Below are positions 10,345 to 17,358 of a DNA stretch of 27,715 bases, one piece after another. Below the pieces are notes generated by a model. The model was not told the DNA's origin. It did no database searches and saw only the letters and a list, made by a program, of their open reading frames with translations. Origin of the DNA: Clostridiales bacterium (GTDB taxonomy: Bacteria > Bacillota > Clostridia > Christensenellales > Aristaeellaceae). Made by a program: the position numbers and the translations under genes. The stretch lies in NCBI GenBank assembly GCA_019420065.1, contig JAHZHX010000002.1, positions 677-28,391 of the forward strand. Direction: 5' to 3'. Position 1 is the stretch's first letter, and the number at the start of each line of letters is the position of its first letter.

Positions 10345-11709
10345 ATGAAATACGAATTCTCTTACACGCCGGATGGAAAAATGATTTTTCCGGAAACAGC
10401 GTGCAGCTGCGGCTGCGAGCATCATCCAGTGGATAAGGATATATATATTGGCGCGGATCTGCTGGACAAGACGCCGGAACTGATTGCCAGGCGCGGTCTG
10501 GGGACGCATTGCGTGCTGGTAGCGGACGATACGACCTATGCCGTTGCCGGAAAACGGGTGCACGAGGCGCTGATGGCGGCCGGATTTGCCGTCGTGCCCT
10601 GCGTGATGCACCGCGAGCATGTGCTGCCTGATAATTTATCCTGCGGCGAAGTGCTGCTGTCGATCACCCGCGAAACACAATTCTTGATTAGTGTTGGCAG
10701 CGGCAGCGTGACCGATACGACCCGGATCAACGCAGAGCGCACGGGCCTGCCCTTTGTGGCGGTGGGTACGGCGCCCTCTATGGATGGGTATACCTCGGTG
10801 GTAGCGCCCTTGCTGCATCGCGGAGTGAAGATCCAGCGCCCAGCGGTATGCCCGGAGATCATTATTTGCGATCTGGATGTGCTTTCCACCGCGCCTATGC
10901 CCATGATTGCCAGCGGCGTGGGGGACGTGCTTGGCAAGTATATTGCCAAAGCGGATTGGCTGATTGGCCACTGGGTCAATGATGAACCATGCTGTCCTGC
11001 CTGTATGGACATGCTGGACGACGCGCTGGAGCTGGTGATTGATAACGTGGAGGAGATCGCCAATAAGACTCGGAAGGGAATGCGGGCGTTGATTGAAGCG
11101 CTGATTCTAGCGGGCGTAACCATTCTGATTATCGGCAATACGCGCGCGGTGGCTTCTGTTGAGCATGCCATTGCGCAGTACTGGGAGATGATGATGATCC
11201 TGCGCGGTCTCAAGCCGCCGATGCATGGCGCGTCGGTGGGTGTGGCGGCGCTGCTGGTATGGCCCTTTTATGAGCGCTTTGCCCGCGAGGATCTGGCGGC
11301 GATAGACACGGAAAAAGCATTGGCGTGCCGTATGCCGCGAAAGGAGCGGATCGAGTGGATGCGCCGCTGCTTTGGCGAGGAGGGCGGAGAGCAGATCATG
11401 CGGGAAAATCCGCAGGATTTCCTCACGGAAGAAGAGCATTTGCGTAGAATTAAAGCCGTGAAGACGCATGCTGCGGAGATAAAGGAGGCCATTTTTCAAA
11501 TGCCCCCGGCGGATACCGTTCGCCAGGTGCTGCTGCGGCTGAACGGCGAGACAACGCCGGAAGAAGAGGAAATCCCGCAGGATCTGCTGGCCTTGTCCAT
11601 GAGCTGCGGCAAGGATTACAGAAGCCGCTATACGTTGATGAAAACGCTGGATGAATGCGGGCTGCTGGAGGAATACGTGACTGCTTGCTTCTGTCAGGAT
11701 AAAAAATAA
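10345..11709 (+). CDS. sn-glycerol-1-phosphate dehydrogenase (EgsA/AraM family)
   Basis: The protein should reduce dihydroxyacetone phosphate to sn-glycerol 1-phosphate with NAD(P)H. It belongs to the iron-containing alcohol dehydrogenase superfamily, related to Bacillus AraM/EgsA and archaeal G1P dehydrogenase. Visible features are the nucleotide-binding SVGSGSVTDTTR, the substrate region GTAPSMDGYTS, and likely metal ligands D194 (GVGDVLGK), H274 (VEHAIAQYWE) and H294 (PPMHGASVG). The first 30 residues carry a Cys-rich CSCGCEHH segment, similar in style to N-termini of other clostridial members. The length of 454 residues includes a C-terminal helical part. The start ATG 10345 has GGGGAGGA at 10331-10338. 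The product could feed unusual lipids or polymers, and no partner gene is adjacent. Confidence 0.88.
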   Translation: MKYEFSYTPDGKMIFPETACSCGCEHHPVDKDIYIGADLLDKTPELIARRGLGTHCVLVADDTTYAVAGKRVHEALMAAGFAVVPCVMHREHVLPDNLSCGEVLLSITRETQFLISVGSGSVTDTTRINAERTGLPFVAVGTAPSMDGYTSVVAPLLHRGVKIQRPAVCPEIIICDLDVLSTAPMPMIASGVGDVLGKYIAKADWLIGHWVNDEPCCPACMDMLDDALELVIDNVEEIANKTRKGMRALIEALILAGVTILIIGNTRAVASVEHAIAQYWEMMMILRGLKPPMHGASVGVAALLVWPFYERFAREDLAAIDTEKALACRMPRKERIEWMRRCFGEEGGEQIMRENPQDFLTEEEHLRRIKAVKTHAAEIKEAIFQMPPADTVRQVLLRLNGETTPEEEEIPQDLLALSMSCGKDYRSRYTLMKTLDECGLLEEYVTACFCQDKK

Positions 11710-11712
11710 TAG

Positions 11713-11758
11713 AAACAGGGCTTTTTCCGACTGTACATCAGCAGAAAAAGCCCTGTTT
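11713..11758. terminator. Bidirectional terminator between convergent genes
   Basis: A 15-bp perfect stem, AAACAGGGCTTTTTC (11713-11727) with GAAAAAGCCCTGTTT (11744-11758), has a 16-nt loop and a T-rich end on each strand. It terminates the G1P dehydrogenase gene on + and the DUF1835 gene on the minus strand. Confidence 0.9.
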
Positions 11759-11766
11759 TATAGAAT

Positions 11767-12714
11767 TCAGGATTTTGCTGCTTTGCGCAGCATACGATGG
11801 TATGCGGGATCGCCATCGGACGGCGTGCTTTCGGGGATCAGCTCTCCGGCGGCAATCATGCTTTCAATGCGCAGCGCCAGCCAACCGTCGCTCAGCCCCA
11901 GCGGCTCAGCGCCAAGAATATGGCCGATCAGCCGCGCTTCCTGAAAAACCGTATCCTGCTTGGCGAGGGCACGGCGAATCAGGATGTCATAGAACGTTTC
12001 GTCAACGCTGGTCAGACGGCCGTTCACATAGGCGCGCAGCGGGCTGTTTTCGCTTTGCAGCTCGCGCCAGCGCTGGGCGCAGCTTCTGCAAAAGAGCGGC
12101 GAGGCCGGCTGCTGCAAGGAAAGATAATGACCAAAGCGTGCCGGTTCGATTTCTCCCCAGCCGTTCCAGTGCTGCACGGCGTGCTGCGCGTCGAGCTCTT
12201 CCCATTCGGGCAGGCGGATCAGCGCAATGTCGCCGGCAAGCGGGAGAGGCAGCTGCGCCATAAGCCAATGCAGGCCGCACAGCTCGTCGGGTTGATTACT
12301 GTACCAGATGCGCAGCGCTTCGCCTGCGGCGGCGCGCTCAAGGAGCATCGCCAGGCTTTCCTGCGCACGAGCATAAAGCTCGGCGGCGGCTTCAGCACCC
12401 TCCTCCGGAAAACAGCCAAAAAGACGGCGCAGCGTTTGCAGGCGGGCCGGGGCAACGCCGTTTTCCTGAATGTCGCCCATGCTCAGTGCCAGCGGAAAAA
12501 CGCAGATATCCTGACGGCCGGTGCCCAGCGGGATGGCGTTTTGCTCCTGTTGACGCATGCGCGCTTCCGCCGCCTGCCGTGCGCGGCGCAGCTTCCGCGG
12601 ATCGGCATGCTGGATAAGCACGCTGCACGCGCCGCCAAACGATTTTCCCTTGCCATAGCCCTGCGCGATTCTGAAAGCCCCTGCCGCGCTGTCGCTAAAC
12701 AGGATTTCAAGCAT
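11767..12714 (-). CDS. DUF1835/DUF3658 domain protein
   Basis: The 315-residue protein begins MLEILFSDSAAGAF, the usual opening of DUF1835 proteins. It contains the conserved IRIWYSNQPDELCGLHWL-like segment (here LRIWYSNQPDELCGL, about residues 158-172). The C-terminal third (QEARLIGHILG onward to LALRIESMIAAGEL) resembles DUF3658. The molecular function of the family is not established as far as I know, and no catalytic residues can be named. A central pair FCRSC (about residues 208-212) is visible but has no second Cys pair. The start at 12714 has AAAGGAGGA overlapping the stop codon of the upstream zinc-ribbon gene, so the two are probably translated from one mRNA. The product is likely cytoplasmic, with no signal peptide or membrane segment. 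Confidence 0.8.
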   Translation of the reverse strand: MLEILFSDSAAGAFRIAQGYGKGKSFGGACSVLIQHADPRKLRRARQAAEARMRQQEQNAIPLGTGRQDICVFPLALSMGDIQENGVAPARLQTLRRLFGCFPEEGAEAAAELYARAQESLAMLLERAAAGEALRIWYSNQPDELCGLHWLMAQLPLPLAGDIALIRLPEWEELDAQHAVQHWNGWGEIEPARFGHYLSLQQPASPLFCRSCAQRWRELQSENSPLRAYVNGRLTSVDETFYDILIRRALAKQDTVFQEARLIGHILGAEPLGLSDGWLALRIESMIAAGELIPESTPSDGDPAYHRMLRKAAKS

Positions 12715-12728
12715 GACCGGGTCCTCCT

Positions 12729-14537
12729 TTAATTGCGCGGTAAATAGGTATAGCGGGCGACCAGACGCGGCTTTCCGTCATATACGCCATAAGCGTCAGC
12801 ATAAATACGGTAGCGGCTGCCTATCTCCCAGGTATCGTTGGTGCGGTTTTCCAGCAGGATCAGGCGCTCGCTGCCTTCCTCGCCGGTATCCATCAGCGCC
12901 AGCTGCGGCCGGGTGCCGAGAATTTCAGTGATCGTGCCGATACACTCGTAAATCTGGGTGCGCTGTACGCGCGTGGCGGTATTATTGAGAAAATCAATAT
13001 ATCCCGCCGCGTTCATGGGCCAGGCTTTAGGCGTGTATACGCTGGCATAGGGAACGTAATAGATGTCCTTGCGAATTTCGGCGCTGTGGCCGTCCTTTTC
13101 AGCGATAATGGTGATGGTGTTGGTGCCGATCTTGTCAAAGCGCGCTTTGAAGGTAAATTCGCCCGTGGTATTGAGCAGGGAGGTATCCAGCTCCTCATAG
13201 GGGGAGGTGATGGTCAGGCTTGCGCCCGGCAGCGTGGTGCCCTTGATGGTCATCAGCTGCTCGGAGCTGGTGGAATTCAGCGTTGCGCTCAGCTCCAGCG
13301 GAATATCCTGCGGCGCGCGGTAGATGGTGATCCGCATGGTATTTTGCCGGTAATACTGGCAGTTGACCACGATGTCAAACACGTTGTCGCCAATCGGCTG
13401 GACGGTGGCGTTGTAGCTGATTTTGCCATCCTGTGTGTTGACAAAGCTGGAATAGTCCTCGCCGTTGATGAAAACGGTGGAATTCTGCGCCACCTGGAAG
13501 CTGATGGTAAAAGGCGAGGTGGAGACCTCCTCGTAGGTGCTTGCGGGGGTAAGCAGGGTCAGGGGAGAAAGCGGGATTTCAATGGTATAGGTGACGGGCT
13601 CCATCAAGCGCTGCTCGCCGGCGCCGGTTTTGATGTAGGGGGTCAGCGTTACGTCCATGGTTTCGCTTTCAACGACGCCGGCCAGCTCGTACCATTGATA
13701 ATCGGGCACGATGATTTCGGCATAGCCGCCAACCACCGTGTAGGATTTACGCAGCTCCTTGATGTAGATAACGGCGTTTTCCTCCGCCGGAATCTGAACT
13801 GTATGCGCGGCCATGTCGTTGAAAATGCTGGGAAATACCGTTACATGACTTTCGGAGGGGGCGTTCCTGCGCGCCAGATAGGGGCGCAGCACAAAATAGT
13901 AGCCGCTGCCCAGCAGCGCCGATACAATCAGGATCAGCGCTATATATGGCAGAAAGCGCCGCAGGCCGAAGCTGTGCACATGGCGCATGCTGCGCGGGGA
14001 CATGCCGCGATTGGTCGGGCGCGGCGGATACTGCTCGTTCCATAGCGGCTGATAGGCGGGAGTCTCCTCATAATCGTCGTAGGCGTAAACCGTTTCGCGG
14101 TTTTGCAGAGGAACGGGCGTAGCGCCGGGACGCGTTTCACCCTCGGGAACGGCATGCCCGTCCGAATCGTCATCCCGCCTTATATCGCTGTAAATGCGCG
14201 TGGTGCTGGCGCCGTTCCACATGCCGTGGCCCGTTGGGTCAAAATTGTTTTCCAGCCCTTTTTGCAGAATGATGCGCTGCTGCTCCTCGCCGCGCTTGCG
14301 GCGGGTATGGAAGCTTTGCATTTCGCGCGCAAGGCGGTCGCGCTCGTCCATTTGCGGGCGGGCGCTCTGGCCGTCCTCGTCTACGCGGTATATGACCGAT
14401 TCGGATTGCTGCGGGAGGTCTGCATGCGTTTTTTCCCATTGCTCGGCGCTGTCGTCAGGCTTGGGCAGGGGAGCGCCGCAGTAAAAGCATTGCGGTAAGG
14501 TGGCGCGGTTCCAGCGACCGCATTGCGGGCATTTCAT
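12729..14537 (-). CDS. Zinc-ribbon, single-pass membrane protein with exported beta-rich domains
   Basis: The function is not recognised. The 602 residues read as an N-terminal zinc ribbon (C3, C6, C17, C20), a charged disordered linker (about 25-190) and one membrane segment (about 195-218, preceded by Arg). About 380 outside residues follow. They contain an Ig-like stretch (about 412-497, with GTTLPGASLTI and GEFTFKARF) and a C-terminal stretch (about 528-602) whose pattern IGTITEI...YRIYADAYGVYDGKPRL looks like an OB-fold. The topology would be zinc ribbon inside and beta domains outside. ATG 14537 is chosen because AAGGAG lies 12 nt upstream and the zinc ribbon starts there. An upstream in-frame extension to 14702 covers the intergenic region and overlaps the dxs promoter. 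The DUF1835 gene follows after 14 nt. Confidence 0.75.
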   Translation of the reverse strand: MKCPQCGRWNRATLPQCFYCGAPLPKPDDSAEQWEKTHADLPQQSESVIYRVDEDGQSARPQMDERDRLAREMQSFHTRRKRGEEQQRIILQKGLENNFDPTGHGMWNGASTTRIYSDIRRDDDSDGHAVPEGETRPGATPVPLQNRETVYAYDDYEETPAYQPLWNEQYPPRPTNRGMSPRSMRHVHSFGLRRFLPYIALILIVSALLGSGYYFVLRPYLARRNAPSESHVTVFPSIFNDMAAHTVQIPAEENAVIYIKELRKSYTVVGGYAEIIVPDYQWYELAGVVESETMDVTLTPYIKTGAGEQRLMEPVTYTIEIPLSPLTLLTPASTYEEVSTSPFTISFQVAQNSTVFINGEDYSSFVNTQDGKISYNATVQPIGDNVFDIVVNCQYYRQNTMRITIYRAPQDIPLELSATLNSTSSEQLMTIKGTTLPGASLTITSPYEELDTSLLNTTGEFTFKARFDKIGTNTITIIAEKDGHSAEIRKDIYYVPYASVYTPKAWPMNAAGYIDFLNNTATRVQRTQIYECIGTITEILGTRPQLALMDTGEEGSERLILLENRTNDTWEIGSRYRIYADAYGVYDGKPRLVARYTYLPRN

Positions 14538-14596
14538 CTTGCGCTGTTTCTCCTTGTGTTTTGTATGGTCAACACTCCATATTTCTGCATGAATTG

Positions 14597-14625
14597 AAAA
14601 AATCCTGCCCGCAGGCAGCTTTTTC
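14597..14625. other. Small terminator-like hairpin in the divergent gap before dxs
   Basis: CTGCC (14605-14609) pairs with GGCAG (14614-14618) around a 4-nt loop. It is followed by CTTTTT on the + strand and GATTTTTT on the minus strand. The stem is only 5 bp, so this is a weak insulator or attenuator candidate at best. Confidence 0.3.
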
Positions 14626-14642
14626 GCGCCAAATAGCAGGAG

Positions 14643-14671
14643 TTTACAATCGTTTGCCGCTGTGGTATAAT
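14643..14671 (+). promoter_or_regulatory. Strong sigma-A promoter of dxs-tlyA
   Basis: TTTACA (14643-14648), a 17-nt spacer and a perfect TATAAT (14666-14671) preceded by TGG (extended -10). The predicted start is near 14678, which gives a short leader of about 30 nt with AAGGAGC at 14690-14696. Confidence 0.85.
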
Positions 14672-14707
14672 GATTTGCTTTGATTAAACAAGGAGCAAAC
14701 ATGCATC

Positions 14708-16564
14708 ATGCATTTAAACGATATTCATTCTCCTGAGGATTTGAAACGGTGCAGCGCGAAGGAGCTGGCGCCCCTTTCCCAGGAAATCCGTGCGCGCATC
14801 ATTCAAAGCGTTGCCAAAAACGGCGGGCATTTGGCATCGAACCTGGGCATTGTCGAGCTGACCATCGCTTTGCACCGGGCGTTTGATTTTCCTACCGACC
14901 GTCTGATTTTTGATGTGGGGCATCAATGCTACACGCATAAGCTGCTGACCGGTCGGGGAGACAGCTTTGAGGAGCTGCGCCGTTTTGACGGCCTGGCAGG
15001 CTTTCCGCGTCGGGAAGAAAGCCCTTATGACGCTTTTGATACAGGGCATGCCTCGACGGCGATTTCTGCCGCGGTTGGCTTTGCGCGGGCGCGCGATTTG
15101 AAACAGGAAAAACGGCATGTCGTTGCGGTTGTGGGAGACGGCGCGCTCACCGGCGGCATGTGCTATGAGGCGCTCAACGACGCGGGCAGCAGCAAGCTGC
15201 GCATGATTGTGGTGCTCAATGATAACGGCATGAGCATTTCCCGCAATGTGGGCGCAATCTCGGGATATTTGACCCGTATGCGGGCGGCAAAGGGATGGTT
15301 TGACGCCAAACGCGCAATCAGCACGTTCCTCAAGCGCATCCCGGTCGTGGGCATGCCGATGCATCGCGTGTTTCAGCGGTGCAAGGACTCCATTCGCAAT
15401 ATTTTTGTGCAGGATCGCTGGTTCGATAGCTTGGGCTTCCATTATCTGGGACCGGTGGATGGCGGCGATATCCGCGGGCTGGAAAGCCTGTTTCGCCGGG
15501 CGAAAGAGCTGGATGAGCCGGTGCTGATTCATGTGGTCACGCAAAAGGGGCATGGCTATACGCAGGCGGAGGTCAATCCGACCCAGCTGCATGGAACGCC
15601 GCCTTTTGACGTGGATACCGGTCGTCCGCTGGTGGCGGGAGCGGCAAGCATGGGCCAAACGGCGGGAGACGAATTGTGCCGCCTGGCGGCGGAGCATGCA
15701 AATGTCGTGGCGATTACGGCCGCAATGACGGAGAGCACGGGACTGGGGGAATTTGCCCGCCGGTATCCAAAGCGGCTTTATGACGTAGGTATTGCCGAGG
15801 AGCATGCCGTGACCATGGCGGCCGGGCTGGCCTGCGGCGGCGTGCGCCCCTTTGTGGCCATTTACGATACATTCTTGCAGCGCGGCTACGATCAGATATT
15901 GCATGACGTGTGCTTGCAGCATTTGCCGGTGTGCTTTCTGATTGACAGGGCGGGCATGAGCGAGGACGGTGTTACCCATCACGGGATATTCGGTATTGCC
16001 TATCTGAGCCAGATGCCCGGGATGACGGTGCTGTGTCCCGCCTCGCGCGAAGAACTACGGGCCATGATGCGTTATGCCATGACGGCGGACGGCCCGGTGG
16101 CAATTCGTTATGGCAAGGGGGCGGACTGTCCGCAAAGCGCTGCGGCGGTATACAGGCCGGTGTGGCGCGAATTGCGCGCAGGGGCGGATATGGCGCTGCT
16201 GGCGGCGGGCGCGATGACAAACGAAGCGCTGCGCGCCGCGGAAGAAATGGAAAAGCAGGGGGTGCGCTGCGCGGTTTATAATGCGTCATGCGTACATCCG
16301 CTGGATGAAAGCGCATTGAATGCGCTGGACGCGGCCGGGACGCCGCTGGTCACGCTGGAGGAGGGCGTGCTTTCCGGCGGTTTTGGCAGCGCGGTTGCCA
16401 GATGGCAAACGCAGCATAAGGTTCATGCGCCGCTGCTGACGCTGGGCATTGAGGAAATGTGTGCAACCCAGGGCGAGCATGCGAAGCAGCTGCGCGCGCA
16501 GGGGCTGGATGCAGAATCGATTGTACAAAGGCTGCTTTCCTGGCAGAAGGGGTGGAAAAAATGA
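14708..16564 (+). CDS. dxs: 1-deoxy-D-xylulose-5-phosphate synthase
   Basis: This is the first enzyme of the MEP isoprenoid pathway. It condenses pyruvate and glyceraldehyde 3-phosphate to 1-deoxyxylulose 5-phosphate using thiamine diphosphate. The 618 residues contain H41 in GGHLASNLG, FDVGHQCYTHKLLTGR, the thiamine diphosphate/magnesium motif GDGALTGG (143-150) with N157, DTGHASTAIS, and the catalytic Glu in VGIAEEHAVTMAAGLA. A transketolase C-terminal domain ends the protein. Start ATG 14708 matches the family N-terminus (SPEDLK), although the AAGGAG at 14690-14695 is better spaced for an out-of-frame ATG at 14701. The stop overlaps the tlyA start (ATGA). ispDF, with two later pathway steps, lies about 4 kb downstream on the other strand. 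Confidence 0.98.
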   Translation: MHLNDIHSPEDLKRCSAKELAPLSQEIRARIIQSVAKNGGHLASNLGIVELTIALHRAFDFPTDRLIFDVGHQCYTHKLLTGRGDSFEELRRFDGLAGFPRREESPYDAFDTGHASTAISAAVGFARARDLKQEKRHVVAVVGDGALTGGMCYEALNDAGSSKLRMIVVLNDNGMSISRNVGAISGYLTRMRAAKGWFDAKRAISTFLKRIPVVGMPMHRVFQRCKDSIRNIFVQDRWFDSLGFHYLGPVDGGDIRGLESLFRRAKELDEPVLIHVVTQKGHGYTQAEVNPTQLHGTPPFDVDTGRPLVAGAASMGQTAGDELCRLAAEHANVVAITAAMTESTGLGEFARRYPKRLYDVGIAEEHAVTMAAGLACGGVRPFVAIYDTFLQRGYDQILHDVCLQHLPVCFLIDRAGMSEDGVTHHGIFGIAYLSQMPGMTVLCPASREELRAMMRYAMTADGPVAIRYGKGADCPQSAAAVYRPVWRELRAGADMALLAAGAMTNEALRAAEEMEKQGVRCAVYNASCVHPLDESALNALDAAGTPLVTLEEGVLSGGFGSAVARWQTQHKVHAPLLTLGIEEMCATQGEHAKQLRAQGLDAESIVQRLLSWQKGWKK

Positions 16565-17358
16565 AAATGCGTGTGGACATGGCGCTGGTGCAGCGCGGGA
16601 TGGCGAATAGCCGGGAACGCGCCCAGGCGCTGATTATGGCCGGGCAGATTTATATTGGCGAACGCAAGGTGCTCAAGGCCTCCGAGCAGGTGGAGGAGCA
16701 GGAAACGCTGGCGATCCGCGGGGAGATCGACGCTTTGGCCAGCCGCGGCGGGCACAAGCTGGAACGCGCTATCCAGGTGTTTGACGCGGATGTGAGCGGT
16801 GTGGTGGCCATGGATATCGGCGCGGCCGCAGGCGGCTTTACCGATGTGCTTTTGCGCCATGGCGCATCGCATGTATACGCCATTGATGTTGGGTATGGGC
16901 AGCTGGATTGGAAATTGCGCCAGGACGAACGGGTCACCGTCATGGAGCGGACAAACGCGCGGCATTTGACCGCGGAGCAGGTGCCGCTTGGCCCAACGCT
17001 TACGGTGATGGACGTATCCTTTATCTCCATTCGCTTGATTTTGCCGGTTGCCGCTCAAATTATGGGGGATAAAGGGCGCTTTCTGACCCTTGTTAAACCG
17101 CAGTTTGAGGCGGGACGCGGCCAGGTTGGCAAAAACGGCGTTGTGCGGGATGAAAAAGTGCACCGCCATGTTTTAGAGGCGGTGCGCGGCTATGCACAGG
17201 AAATCGGCTGGCATGTGGAGGCCTTTACCTATTCGCCGATCAAGGGCCCCAAGGGAAATATCGAGTTTTTGGCGGATATTCGTCCGGGCGAAGGAGAAAT
17301 GCCCGGGGATGAAGCGATTGCGGCGCTGGTAGGCGAAGCGCACGCTGCGCTGGACTAA
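16561..17358 (+). CDS. tlyA: TlyA family rRNA 2'-O-methyltransferase (YqxC)
   Basis: The protein has an S4 RNA-binding domain (about residues 1-60, MRVDMALVQRGMANSRERAQALIMAG) and an FtsJ-like S-adenosylmethionine methyltransferase domain with motif I MDIGAAAGGFTDVLL and KPQFEAGR. In mycobacteria TlyA 2'-O-methylates 16S and 23S rRNA; the older name hemolysin is probably misleading. The 265-residue length is typical. ATG 16561 overlaps the dxs stop and has AAGGGG at 16547-16552. An in-frame upstream extension to 16459 lies within dxs and is rejected. dxs-yqxC adjacency is also known in Bacillus, but the usual next genes argR and recN are absent here. The stop TAA shares bases with the spoIIE stop on the other strand. 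Confidence 0.95.
   Translation: MKMRVDMALVQRGMANSRERAQALIMAGQIYIGERKVLKASEQVEEQETLAIRGEIDALASRGGHKLERAIQVFDADVSGVVAMDIGAAAGGFTDVLLRHGASHVYAIDVGYGQLDWKLRQDERVTVMERTNARHLTAEQVPLGPTLTVMDVSFISIRLILPVAAQIMGDKGRFLTLVKPQFEAGRGQVGKNGVVRDEKVHRHVLEAVRGYAQEIGWHVEAFTYSPIKGPKGNIEFLADIRPGEGEMPGDEAIAALVGEAHAALD

Noticed and set aside
14538..14702. An N-terminal extension of the zinc-ribbon protein to 14702.
   Set aside because: It covers the divergent promoter of dxs and has no matching domain. The zinc ribbon begins at ATG 14537 with AAGGAG upstream.
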